Assembly (NCBI GenBank): GCA_030681795.1 | Contig: JAUXRG010000022.1 | Coordinates: forward strand, 1-52,216 | DNA: 52,216 bases | Reading direction: 5' to 3' | Source of the DNA: Rubrivivax sp. | GTDB lineage: Bacteria > Pseudomonadota > Gammaproteobacteria > Burkholderiales > Burkholderiaceae_C | Part shown: piece by piece, positions 20,725 through 37,355 of the stretch | How the letters are laid out: each line of letters begins with the position of its first letter | Position numbering within the stretch: the stretch's first letter is position 1 | Position numbers and translations under genes: made by a program | The notes under the pieces: generated by a model | Seen by the model: only the letters and a program-made list of their open reading frames with translations | What the model was told of the DNA's origin: nothing | The model's database searches: none

Positions 20725-20745
20725 GCTTCTTGGCTCGGCCAGGCC

Positions 20746-20773
20746 TTGAAGAGTTCGTAGTCGCCCCTATAAT
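20746..20773 (+). promoter_or_regulatory. Sigma70-type promoter of groES-groEL
   Basis: TTGAAG (20746-20751), a 16-base spacer and a perfect TATAAT (20768-20773). The expected start of transcription is near 20780, so the CIRCE element occupies the initially transcribed region. Confidence 0.82.
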
Positions 20774-20780
20774 TCGTCTG

Positions 20781-20807
20781 CTAGCACTCGCATGTGGTGA
20801 GTGCTAA
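20781..20807. promoter_or_regulatory. CIRCE operator (HrcA binding site)
   Basis: CTAGCACTC-N9-GAGTGCTAA, an exact match to the CIRCE inverted repeat (TTAGCACTC-N9-GAGTGCTAA) except for the first base. It overlaps the expected transcription start of groES-groEL, the position at which HrcA represses chaperonin genes. hrcA itself is not in the window. No sigma32-type promoter was identified here. Confidence 0.95.
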
Positions 20808-20911
20808 CGATCGTCGAAGCAGGTTTATGCTTGTCGATCCATGCATGTGAGCGAGGGCTGACTTCTACAGTTCCCCGCAGTGTGCCCACCCCCGACTCCC
20901 AAGGAGATGAT

Positions 20912-22887
<1,976 letters not shown>

Positions 22888-22931
22888 TCGCCCAGCGCAC
22901 TCGGCCGGATCGATGGCCGAGCTGCCCTGAA

Positions 22932-22973
22932 GGGGCCCGATCGTCTTGCGACGGTCGGGCCCCGATGCTTTTT
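22932..22973 (+). terminator. Intrinsic terminator of groES-groEL
   Basis: A 14-bp stem (22932-22945 with 22950-22963, one T-G wobble), loop TTGC, then GATGCTTTTTG. It starts 44 bases after the groEL stop. Confidence 0.92.
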
Positions 22974-23064
22974 GCGGGCCGCAGCGCGTCGCGGGCACGC
23001 CGGCCGCACGCGCCTGCGGTCGAAAAGCCTCGCTTTTCAGGGAGCCGCCGCGCCAGCCACAACG

Positions 23065-23070
23065 GATAAT
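23065..23070 (+). promoter_or_regulatory. Candidate -10 before the DUF1631-like gene
   Basis: GATAAT lies nine bases before the proposed ATG (23080). The -35 is not convincing. If used, the leader would be only a few bases. Confidence 0.3.
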
Positions 23071-23079
23071 CGCGGCCGT

Positions 23080-24714
23080 ATGGCTGCCCAGCCCGCGCCT
23101 CGCGCGCTGCTGCAGTTCGTCGACGACGAGATGCTGCGCGCCCCATTGCTCTTCGACCAGCTCGTCGAAGGCACGCTCGACCACGGCCGCAAGAGCCTCC
23201 CGGAACTCATGCCCTTGCAGCGCTCGGTGCTGGCCGATCTGCTGCACGCGCTGCTGGCTCATCGGTCGCGGCTCGCCGACTACTTCAGCCGCTCGCTGCG
23301 TGAACAGGTCGATGTCGTGCTCAACAGCCGATCGCCCAGGGCGCCAGGAAGGGCCGCAGCCAAGGCCGACAAGCCGCTGACGCTGGCCTTGGTGGACGAC
23401 GATGTGGTGGCGCTGGACGTGGAACTCTCGCACACCATCGAGGCCATCAAGAGCGTGGCCGAGTACGAGTTGCGCGAGCTGCAGACCTTCATTGCCGCCA
23501 TGGTCGGGGACATGGACGTCGCGGCCGATCACAACCCGTTTCGCCCCGAGGTCTACGCCCGCGCACTCTGGGCCGCGGCGCAGGCCCTGCCGCTGTCGCG
23601 TGGGCATCAGGTGGCCTTCATGCGCCAGGCAGGTGCGCCGCTGGCGCAGTTGCTGCGCAAGACCTACGCCGCCTCGACATCGCGGCTGGAGGCCCTGGGC
23701 GTCGAGCCCGCGGCCTACCGCACGCTGATCCTGCCGGCGGGTTCGCGCCGGGGCTCGCGGGAACCCGAAAGCAATTTCGTGCCTGATCTGCACCGCATGG
23801 TCGAGACCATGCCCGCGCCGCTGGACGGACCGCAGCGCCCGGGGGACAGAGCGCCTGCCGGAGAGCCGCGCGAACGCTGGATCGAAGTGGCGCGCCACAC
23901 CGACAACCGTGCCGACAGGCAAGTCATCGAGTTGGTGAGCCGCCTCTTCGAGGCCATGCTCGCCGACGCACGCCTGCCGGCCGATGTGAGCCTGCTCATC
24001 TCCCGCCTGCAGGGCCCGGCCATGCGGCTGACGCTGCGCGACGACAGCATGCTCGACCAGGAGAAGCACCCGCTGTGGCGCTTCATCAATCGCTTGGCTT
24101 ATGAAGCCGAGATGGCACCCGACCCTCTGGACCCCGAACGTGTTCAGCTGCTCAAGGTCGCGCAGGCCGCGGTCGACCAGCTGGCCAGCGAGCCCGAGCA
24201 GAACACGGGCCTGTACCGCTGGGCGTTCGAGCGGCTGGAGAGTTTTCTGCTCAAGCGGTTCACGCGCCGAGTGGCTGCCGCGGCCAGCCAGATCGGCGCG
24301 CTGCAGAAGTTGGAGGACACGCTGATGGCCGGCCGCACCGAGCCCAGCTCGCTGCACGGCATGCTCGACGTGCAGGGGCTGGACACCGTGCCGGCTTCGT
24401 TGCTGGACGAGGCTTCCCTGGCCGCAACCGCGCCGACCGCGGCACAGGCCTGGCTGGACAGTTTGCGTCCGGGCCTATGGGTGCGCATGTTCCTGCAGGG
24501 CCGATGGGTCCAGGCGCGGTTGCTCTGGCCCGGTGAGCGACGCGAAATCTGGCTCTTCGGCGACGGCGGCTCCGACGCCACCTGGGCCGTGCGCCGCAGC
24601 GCGCTGCTCATGATGCACAGCGAGCGGCTGGCCAAGACCCTGGTCCAGCGCTCGGTCGTGGGCACCGCGGCCTCGCGCGTGCAGCAGCAGGTGGGCGCGG
24701 CCGCGGCGGGCTGA
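23080..24714 (+). CDS. DUF1631-like protein of unknown function
   Basis: A 544-residue, largely helical soluble protein with no signal peptide. The N-terminal MAAQPAPRALLQFVDDEM, the central VSRLFEAMLADARLPADVSL and LSRLQGPAMRLTLRD region, and the C-terminal LRPGLWVRMFLQGRWVQARL/WLFGDGG segment resemble the DUF1631 family. That family is often mislabelled 'thymidine phosphorylase' in Burkholderiales; no catalytic features of such an enzyme are visible. The C-terminal beta segment recalls PilZ-like or Tudor-like small barrels, which is an inference. The ATG at 23080 is chosen for its position after a -10-like box; the frame is open to 22972. It stands alone after the groEL terminator and converges on the next gene. 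Confidence 0.75.
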   Translation: MAAQPAPRALLQFVDDEMLRAPLLFDQLVEGTLDHGRKSLPELMPLQRSVLADLLHALLAHRSRLADYFSRSLREQVDVVLNSRSPRAPGRAAAKADKPLTLALVDDDVVALDVELSHTIEAIKSVAEYELRELQTFIAAMVGDMDVAADHNPFRPEVYARALWAAAQALPLSRGHQVAFMRQAGAPLAQLLRKTYAASTSRLEALGVEPAAYRTLILPAGSRRGSREPESNFVPDLHRMVETMPAPLDGPQRPGDRAPAGEPRERWIEVARHTDNRADRQVIELVSRLFEAMLADARLPADVSLLISRLQGPAMRLTLRDDSMLDQEKHPLWRFINRLAYEAEMAPDPLDPERVQLLKVAQAAVDQLASEPEQNTGLYRWAFERLESFLLKRFTRRVAAAASQIGALQKLEDTLMAGRTEPSSLHGMLDVQGLDTVPASLLDEASLAATAPTAAQAWLDSLRPGLWVRMFLQGRWVQARLLWPGERREIWLFGDGGSDATWAVRRSALLMMHSERLAKTLVQRSVVGTAASRVQQQVGAAAAG

Positions 24715-24740
24715 GCCGGGGCCCGCGCCCGCCAGACGCC

Positions 24741-25751
24741 TCATCGGGTCCGCGTGACCTTGCTGAGATGGCGCGGCCGGTCGGGGTCCAGGCCACGCGC
24801 CACGGCCAGCTGCGCGGCCATCACATAGAACGCCTGGATGGCCACGATCGGGTCCAGGTCGGGCGTGGGCGCGGTGGGCAGGGTCAGGTCGCGCTGAACC
24901 ACGTCGGCCGGGGCCGCGAGCAGCACCCGTGCGCCGCGATCACGCATCTCCCGGGCCAACTCCAGCAAGCCGGCCTGCGCCGGGCCGCGGGTGGCGAACA
25001 CCAGCAGCGGGTAGCCTTCGTCGACCAGCGCCATCGGGCCGTGCATGATCTCCGCGCCGCTGAAGGCCTCGGCCTGCAGTGCCGAGGTTTCCTTGAGCTT
25101 GAGCGCCGCCTCCAGCGCGATCGGGAATCCGATGCCGCGCCCCACCACCATGAGGCTGCGTGCCGGGGCCAGCACATCGAGCGCGGCGGACCAGTCGGCG
25201 CGGGCCGCCTCGGCCAGGGCCTCGGGCAAGGCCTGCAGGGCGGCCTGCAAGCGGTCGTCGGGCTGCCAGTTCGCCACCAGGCGCGCGGCGCCCACGAGGC
25301 TGGCAATGAAGCTCTTGGTGGCCGCCACGCTGCGCTCGGCGCCGGCGTGCAGCGGCAGGGTCCACTGCGCCTCGCGCGCCAGCGGCGAAGTCTCGTCGTT
25401 GACCAGGGCCACCGTCAGCGCACCGCCCTGGCGGAAGTAGCGCATCGGCTCGACGACATCCGGGCTCTGGCCCGACTGCGAGATGGCCATGGCCACCGTG
25501 CGACGCGCATTCAGCGGTGCCTTGTACAGCGTGAGCAGCGACATCGGCAGCGAGGCCACCAGGCAGCCCAGGCGCGCCATGATCAGATAGGCGCCGTAGC
25601 CTGCGGCGTGATCCGAGCTGCCGCGCGCAATCGTCAGCGCGGTGGAAGGATCCGCCTCGCGCAACTTGCGCCCGAGTTCGGCGTAGCGGTCGGCGTCGCG
25701 TGCCAGTTGCAGCGCCACGCACGAAGCCGCGGACAAGGCCTCCTCGAGCAT
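24741..25751 (-). CDS. SIS-domain sugar isomerase/deaminase (NagB-II / AgaS / GlmS-isomerase type)
   Basis: A 336-residue protein made of two SIS (sugar isomerase) domains, equivalent to the C-terminal isomerase half of GlmS without the glutaminase domain. Visible features are TIARGSSDHAAGYGAYL, AISQSGQSPDVVEPM, ERSVAATKSFIASL, ALKLKETSALQAEAFSGAE and the C-terminal HLSKVTRTR. Proteins of this type deaminate glucosamine-6-phosphate or related phosphosugars (NagB-II); the substrate is inferred. The start is ATG 25751 (MLEEALSAASCVALQLARDA), 13 bases after the engB stop. An upstream ATG at 25808 would overlap engB. Other nag genes are absent, so its pathway is not set by context. Confidence 0.88.
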   Translation of the reverse strand: MLEEALSAASCVALQLARDADRYAELGRKLREADPSTALTIARGSSDHAAGYGAYLIMARLGCLVASLPMSLLTLYKAPLNARRTVAMAISQSGQSPDVVEPMRYFRQGGALTVALVNDETSPLAREAQWTLPLHAGAERSVAATKSFIASLVGAARLVANWQPDDRLQAALQALPEALAEAARADWSAALDVLAPARSLMVVGRGIGFPIALEAALKLKETSALQAEAFSGAEIMHGPMALVDEGYPLLVFATRGPAQAGLLELAREMRDRGARVLLAAPADVVQRDLTLPTAPTPDLDPIVAIQAFYVMAAQLAVARGLDPDRPRHLSKVTRTR

Positions 25752-25764
25752 GAGTGAGCTCAAT

Positions 25765-26505
25765 CTAGGCCTGGCTGTCTGGCGCAGACGGTTTGAGCCC
25801 TGGTTCACCCGCCGGGTGAACCCAGCCGTGCAGCGCCTCGGCCACGTCGCCCACCCCTTCGCGCTTGAGCGCCGAGAACAGGGTGACGCCCAGGTCGGCC
25901 TCGTCGCTGGCCATCTCGGCGAGCACGGCCTGCGCCTGCTGCAGCGCGCGCTGGCCCTCGCTGCGGTTGAGCTTGTCGGACTTGGTGAGCACCGCCAGCA
26001 GCCGCACCTCGCCGTTGACCAGCCGGGGCGCCAGCAGCGCGAGCAGGCGGCGGTCGAGGTCGGTGAAGCCCAGGCGCGAATCGACCATCAACACCACGCC
26101 GTGCAGGTTGCGCCGCCACTGCAGGTACTCGGCCATCACTTCCTGCCAGCGCAGCTTGGCGGCACGCTCCACCGCCGCATAGCCGTAGCCCGGCAGGTCG
26201 GCAAAGACGGCGTCGGGCGCGTCCTTGGGGCCGACATCGAAGAGGTTGATGTGCTGGGTGCGCCCCGGTGTGCGCGAGGCGAAGGCGAGTCGCCCCTGCT
26301 GGGCCAGGGTGTTGATCGCCGTGGACTTGCCGGCATTGCTGCGGCCCACGAAGGCGATCTCGGGCAGCTCGCTCGCCGGCAGCTGCGACATCTGGGCTGC
26401 CGTGGTGGCAAAACGCGCGCTGTGGGCCCACGCCAGGGCCGTTTTGGCGGCATTGCTGAGGGCGGCTGGGCCGGCTTTGTGGGGGGGCCGAAAGGCGGGT
26501 GTCAT
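25765..26505 (-). CDS. engB: Ribosome biogenesis GTPase EngB (YsxC/YihA)
   Basis: Essential TRAFAC GTPase in 50S assembly. G1 GRSNAGKST lies at residues 54-62, G3 is DLPGYGYAAVERAA and G4 is TKSDKLNRSE; there is an SRTPGRTQHINLF switch segment. The 246-residue product carries a longer N-terminus than E. coli YihA. The ATG at 26505 is the plausible start; the frame is open far upstream without homology. It diverges from the diheme cytochrome gene. A -10-like TACAAT five bases upstream would make the mRNA nearly leaderless. Confidence 0.95.
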   Translation of the reverse strand: MTPAFRPPHKAGPAALSNAAKTALAWAHSARFATTAAQMSQLPASELPEIAFVGRSNAGKSTAINTLAQQGRLAFASRTPGRTQHINLFDVGPKDAPDAVFADLPGYGYAAVERAAKLRWQEVMAEYLQWRRNLHGVVLMVDSRLGFTDLDRRLLALLAPRLVNGEVRLLAVLTKSDKLNRSEGQRALQQAQAVLAEMASDEADLGVTLFSALKREGVGDVAEALHGWVHPAGEPGLKPSAPDSQA

Positions 26506-26510
26506 CACCC

Positions 26511-26516
26511 ATTGTA
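26511..26516 (-). promoter_or_regulatory. Candidate -10 of engB
   Basis: TACAAT on the minus strand ends five bases before the engB ATG (26505). It overlaps a possible rightward TAAAAT (26515-26520) for the cytochrome gene, so the two promoters would be back to back. Confidence 0.35.
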
Positions 26517-26565
26517 AAATTCGCCGGTTTGCGCACCCGTGGCGCTCTCGCTGAAGGCCCTCCGC

Positions 26566-27207
26566 ATGAAGTCGCCCCTCGCCTCGACCCTTCTGACGCT
26601 GACCCTGTCGGCCCTGCTCGCCGTTGCCGGTGGAGCCGCGCTCGCCAAGGAGCCCGCACCCGCCTTCAAGCCCGACCCGGCCAAGGGCCAGCAGCTCGCC
26701 ACCGCGTGCGCTGCCTGCCACATGCAGGACGGCACACGCGGGCTGGTCGCCAACCCCATCCTGCAGGCGCAGCACCCCGAGTACATGGTCAGGCAGCTCG
26801 TCGATTTCAAATCCGGCAAGCGCAAGAACGCCATCATGACCGGCATGGCCGCGGCCGTGGCGACCGAAGAGGACATGAAGCACATCGCGGCCTTCTATGC
26901 CTCCAAGAAGGCCTTGCCCGGCTTCGCACGAGCCAAGGAATCGCTTGCCCTGGGTGAACAGATCTACCGCGGCGGCATCGCTGCGCGCCAGGTGCCGGCC
27001 TGCGCCGGTTGCCACAGCCCCAACGGCGCCGGCATGCCGTCGCAGTACCCGCGCATCGGCGGCCAGCACGCCGAATACGCCGAGGCCCAGCTCATCGCCT
27101 TCCGCGCCGGGGAACGCACCAACAGCGCCCAGATGACGGCCATCGCCGCCAAGCTGAATGACCGCGAGATCAAGGCCTTGGCCGACTACGTGGCCGGCCT
27201 GCACTGA
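26566..27207 (+). CDS. Periplasmic diheme cytochrome c4-type protein
   Basis: A 213-residue periplasmic electron carrier. The Sec signal peptide (residues 1-27, ending AGGAALA) is followed by two cytochrome c domains. Heme motif CAACH lies at 48-52 and CAGCH at 146-150, with methionine ligands expected in the NAIMTGMA and NSAQMTAIA segments. The duplicated SGKRKNAIM/AGERTNSAQM pattern is typical of cytochrome c4. The start is ATG 26566, which has TGAAGG 8 bases upstream and gives a clean signal peptide; GTG 26539 is the alternative. It diverges from engB. The terminal oxidase partner is inferred, not seen. Confidence 0.93.
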   Translation: MKSPLASTLLTLTLSALLAVAGGAALAKEPAPAFKPDPAKGQQLATACAACHMQDGTRGLVANPILQAQHPEYMVRQLVDFKSGKRKNAIMTGMAAAVATEEDMKHIAAFYASKKALPGFARAKESLALGEQIYRGGIAARQVPACAGCHSPNGAGMPSQYPRIGGQHAEYAEAQLIAFRAGERTNSAQMTAIAAKLNDREIKALADYVAGLH

Positions 27208-27237
27208 GCCGGCAAGCGCCCCATTGCACTTCCCACG

Positions 27238-27264
27238 GGCCGGTCTTGACCGGCCTGTTTGCTT
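27238..27264 (+). terminator. Probable intrinsic terminator after the diheme cytochrome gene
   Basis: A 7-bp perfect stem GGCCGGT/ACCGGCC (27238-27244 with 27249-27255) with loop CTTG, followed by TGTTTGCTT. It separates the cytochrome gene from msrP. Confidence 0.6.
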
Positions 27265-27357
27265 CTCGGCGGCACACGCGGCCCACAATTTGCCGCGCGC
27301 GGCCCGTAAGAACCGGCGCCGGTCGGCGACAGATACGGCACTGACGATGGAGCTGAG

Positions 27358-28332
<975 letters not shown>

Positions 28333-28336
28333 AGGC

Positions 28337-28957
28337 GTGAACGGGCTGCTGCTGCACAAGGCCGCCAAGCCGCTGCTCTTCACGCTGGCCCTGCTGCCTT
28401 TCTCCTGGCTGTTCTATGGCGCTGTCGCGAATGCCCTGGGTGCCAACCCGGCCGAGGCGCTGATCCGCAGCACCGGCGACTGGACGCTGCGCTTCCTGTG
28501 CCTGACGCTGGCCGTCACGCCGCTGCGCCAGGCCACGGGATGGCATGCACTGGCGCGCCTGCGCCGCATGCTGGGACTCTTCACCTTCTTCTACGGCATG
28601 CTGCATTTCCTGGGCTTCGCCGGGCTGGACATGGGTTTCGACCCCACTGCCATCGCCCAGGACATCGCCAAGCGGCCTTTCATCCTGGTCGGTTTCAGCG
28701 CGCTGGTGCTGATGGCGCCGCTGGCCGCCACCTCGTTCAACCGCGCCATCAAGGCGCTGGGCGCGCGGCGCTGGCAGGCGCTGCACCGCGCCGTCTATGG
28801 GACGGCGCTGCTGGCGTTGCTGCACTTCTTCTGGATGCGCGCCGGCAAGAACGACTTCGCCGAGGTCGCGGTGTACGCCGCCGTCATCGGCGCGCTGCTC
28901 GGCTGGCGGCTTTGGCACCGCGGGCGCAGGCTGCAGCGCGCCGGGTCCGCGGCCTGA
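28337..28957 (+). CDS. msrQ: Heme-containing membrane subunit MsrQ (YedZ)
   Basis: Integral inner-membrane b-type heme protein of the ferric-reductase-like superfamily that donates electrons to MsrP. The 206-residue product has about five to six spans. Conserved histidine and arginine regions are visible: LALLPFSWLFYGA, STGDWTLRFLCLTLAVTPLR, FYGMLHFLGF and LHRAVYGTALLALLHFFW. The start is GTG 28337, four bases after the msrP stop with AAGG upstream, so the two are translationally coupled. It converges with the permease gene. Confidence 0.96.
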   Translation: MNGLLLHKAAKPLLFTLALLPFSWLFYGAVANALGANPAEALIRSTGDWTLRFLCLTLAVTPLRQATGWHALARLRRMLGLFTFFYGMLHFLGFAGLDMGFDPTAIAQDIAKRPFILVGFSALVLMAPLAATSFNRAIKALGARRWQALHRAVYGTALLALLHFFWMRAGKNDFAEVAVYAAVIGALLGWRLWHRGRRLQRAGSAA

Positions 28958-28978
28958 GAGCCGCGCCCGGGCGGCGGG

Positions 28979-30259
28979 TCAGTCCGACTTGCGCAACAGC
29001 GCGTGCAGCAGGATCGCGCCGAAGGTGGCGGTACCGATGCCGCCGAGCGCGAAGCCGCCGAACTTCAGCGTGTAGTCGCCCGTGCCCAGCACCAGCGTCA
29101 CCGCTGCGACGATGAGGTTGGTGTTCTTGGAGAAATCGACCCGGTTGTCGACCCAGATCTTGGCGCCGGCCACGGCGATCAGCCCGAATACGACGATGGA
29201 CACGCCGCCCATCACCGCCAGTGGGATGGCCTGGATGAGCGCGCCGAACTTCGGCGAGAAACCCAGCAGCACGGCGACCAGCGCGGCCACCACGAACATC
29301 GCGGTCGAGTAGATCTTGGTCGCGGCCATCACGCCGATATTTTCGGCATAGGTCGTCACGCCGGTGCCGCCGGCCGCGCCCGACACCATGGTCGCCAGGC
29401 CGTCGCCGATGAAGGCGCGCCCCAGGCTGCCGTCGAGGTTGCGCCCGGTCATCGCGGCCACCGCCTTGATGTGGCCCAGGTTCTCGGCCACCAGGATGAC
29501 GGCCACCGGGGCGATCAACAGCATCGCATTGGCATCGAACACCGGCGCCACGAACGCCGGCATGCCGAACCAGGGCGCCGCGGCCATGCCCGCCAGGCTG
29601 ATGGGCGTGCCCAGCCCCAGGCCGTTGGTGAGCAGCGCATAGATCAGGCTGGCCACGATGAGCCCGACCAGGATCAGCAGGCGCTGCACCATGCCGCTGG
29701 TGCGCACCGCCACCAGGCCGACGCTGACGAAGGTGACGGCCTGCATCCACTTGTCGAAGTCGGTCGGCGCCATATTCTTGATCGGGATGCCGGCGAGGTT
29801 CAACCCGATGACTGCCACGACCGCGCCGGTGACCACCGGCGGCATCAGCGACTCGATCCACTTCGTGCCCATGGCCTGCACCGCCAGGCCGATGAGCACG
29901 ATCAGCGCGCCGCAGGCGATGATGCCGCCCAGCGCCACGCCGATATTGGGGTTGGCCCCCTGGCCGGAATAGCCGCTCGCCGCGATGACCACGCCGATGA
30001 AGGCAAAGCTCGAGCCCAGGTAGCTGGGCACCTTGCCGCCGACGACGAAGAAGAAGATCAGGGTGCCCACGCCCGACATCAGGATCGCCAGGTTGGGGTT
30101 GAAGCCCATCAGCAGCGGCGCCAGCACGGTGGCGCCGAACATCGCGATCACATGCTGCACGCCCAGCGCCACCGTCTGCGGCCAGGGCAGGCGTTCGTCC
30201 GGTGCGACCACGGCGCCGGGCAGTGCCGGCACCACGCGCCAAGTGGGTATCAAGCTCAT
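28979..30259 (-). CDS. NCS2-family uracil/xanthine-type permease
   Basis: A 426-residue nucleobase transporter with about 14 membrane segments. The N-terminal LPWPQTVALGVQHVIAMFGA, the AENLGHIKAVAAMTGR segment (NCS2 signature glutamate) and GGTGVTTYAENIGVMAATKI match UraA/RutG-like proteins, which favours uracil over purines. Substrate remains an inference, since no pyrimidine catabolic (rut) genes adjoin. A Shine-Dalgarno (GAGGAG) lies 5 bases before the ATG. A -10-like TACACT occurs about 55 bases upstream. Confidence 0.93.
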   Translation of the reverse strand: MSLIPTWRVVPALPGAVVAPDERLPWPQTVALGVQHVIAMFGATVLAPLLMGFNPNLAILMSGVGTLIFFFVVGGKVPSYLGSSFAFIGVVIAASGYSGQGANPNIGVALGGIIACGALIVLIGLAVQAMGTKWIESLMPPVVTGAVVAVIGLNLAGIPIKNMAPTDFDKWMQAVTFVSVGLVAVRTSGMVQRLLILVGLIVASLIYALLTNGLGLGTPISLAGMAAAPWFGMPAFVAPVFDANAMLLIAPVAVILVAENLGHIKAVAAMTGRNLDGSLGRAFIGDGLATMVSGAAGGTGVTTYAENIGVMAATKIYSTAMFVVAALVAVLLGFSPKFGALIQAIPLAVMGGVSIVVFGLIAVAGAKIWVDNRVDFSKNTNLIVAAVTLVLGTGDYTLKFGGFALGGIGTATFGAILLHALLRKSD

Positions 30260-30312
30260 GGAGACTCCTCGTGGGGGTGTGGGGTAGCGCCATCTGCGGT
30301 GCGCCTGGCGCT

Positions 30313-30318
30313 AGTGTA
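30313..30318 (-). promoter_or_regulatory. Candidate -10 of the NCS2 permease gene
   Basis: TACACT on the minus strand would give a leader of about 47 bases. The -35 is not clear. The 235-base spacer 30260-30494 otherwise holds small GC-rich inverted repeats and no convincing gene. Confidence 0.3.
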
Positions 30319-30494
30319 GGTACTTGCCGCGGGCACTCGGCCGCCCGAGGGCACCGGCGGCAGCTTGCTTCGCGCTGCCGCAGCGCTGTAGTCTCTTGCC
30401 ATGGGCCCTGAGCACCGCATCAGTGACGAGTGGCGCCAGATTCTGGCCGGCCGGGATTGAGCCCGGCTGACGATCTACAACGAGAGACTCCCCC

Positions 30495-31412
30495 ATGCCG
30501 ACGCACACACCCGACAGCCCCGTGCTCGACCAGGGCCGCGTCATCCTGTTCCAGGAACAGGCGATACGCCGCAGTTGGCACCAGAACGAATGGTGCTTCT
30601 CTGTCGTTGATGTGTGCGCCGTGCTCACCGGCAGCGTGGACGCAGGCGCCTACTGGCGCAAGCTCAAACAGCGACTGGTGGCAGAGAGCGGCCAACCCGT
30701 GACGTTCTGTCACGGGTTGAAGCTCACGGCCACGGACGGCAGGCAACGCGTGACCGACTGCGCCAACACCGAGGGGCTGTTCCGAATCATCCAGTCCATC
30801 CCATCGCCGAAGGCCGAGCCCTTCAAGCGCTGGCTGGCCCAGGTGGGCTACGAGCGGGTGAAAGAGATCGAGAACCCCGAGCTGGCCAGTGCGCGCGCCC
30901 GCGAGCTGTACCAAGCCAAGGGTTACCCGAAGGAGTGGATCGAAAAGCGCCTGCGTTCGATGGCGGTGCGCGGCGAACTCACCGACGAGTGGAAGGCGCG
31001 CGGTGTGCAGGAAGGCAAGGGGTACGCCATCCTCACCGCCGAGATCGCCCGCGCCACGTTTGGCGTCACGCCGGGCGCGCACAAACAACTCAAGGGCCTG
31101 GGCGCGGTGAAGACCGGCAACAACCTGCGCGACCACATGACCGATCTGGAGCTGATCTTCACCATGCTCGGCGAAGCCGGCACCACCGAGATCGCGCGCA
31201 AGCTCGACGCACAAGGTTTCGACCCGAATCGCCGCGCTGCGCGGCAGGGCGGCACCGTGGCCGGCAATGCGCGGCGCGAGCTGGAAGCCAAGACCGGGAC
31301 ACCGGTGCTGAGCAAGAAAAACCACCTGAGCTTGCGCGGCACGGCCCCTGCGGTCGAAGCGCCGGTACAAGCGATCAAGGGCAAGATGCCCCGCAAAGGC
31401 AAGAAGGCATGA
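30495..31412 (+). CDS. BRO-N / phage-antirepressor-like protein
   Basis: A 305-residue protein. An N-terminal BRO-like domain (about residues 15-115) carries WHQNEWCFSVVDVCAVLTGS, ANTEGLFRIIQSIPSPKAEP and FKRWLAQVGYERVKEIENPE, the pattern of prophage antirepressors and BRO proteins. The C-terminal half (AILTAEIARATFG, MTDLELIFTMLGEAGT, TTEIARKLDAQGF, GGTVAGNARRELEAKTG) resembles the C-terminus of antirepressor/DinD-like proteins. It ends in a Lys-rich tail. Such proteins usually bind DNA or counter a phage repressor; here no other phage gene is present, so the role is open. It sits alone between the permease gene and uvrA and converges on uvrA. Confidence 0.85.
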   Translation: MPTHTPDSPVLDQGRVILFQEQAIRRSWHQNEWCFSVVDVCAVLTGSVDAGAYWRKLKQRLVAESGQPVTFCHGLKLTATDGRQRVTDCANTEGLFRIIQSIPSPKAEPFKRWLAQVGYERVKEIENPELASARARELYQAKGYPKEWIEKRLRSMAVRGELTDEWKARGVQEGKGYAILTAEIARATFGVTPGAHKQLKGLGAVKTGNNLRDHMTDLELIFTMLGEAGTTEIARKLDAQGFDPNRRAARQGGTVAGNARRELEAKTGTPVLSKKNHLSLRGTAPAVEAPVQAIKGKMPRKGKKA

Positions 31413-31454
31413 CCACAGAGCCGCGGCGTGCATGCGACACCTGGCGGTCCACCC

Positions 31455-37250
<5,796 letters not shown>

Positions 37251-37355
37251 GCGGGCCTTGTGAGGTGAGGGCGGGGCATTCTAGGGACTGCGCAGGGCCA
37301 TCGTTGAGCGCATCCTCCCAGCATCGGGAATGGTTATCCCGCTCAGGGGAATGGC

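Noticed and set aside
30401..30460. A 19-codon open frame upstream of the BRO-like gene
   Set aside because: Too short, without a ribosome binding site or recognisable sequence. It could be a gene remnant, but nothing supports that.
37251..37355. LexA-type SOS box in the uvrA/CHAT divergent spacer
   Set aside because: No CTGT-N8-ACAG palindrome is present; only a weak -10 on the uvrA side was seen.
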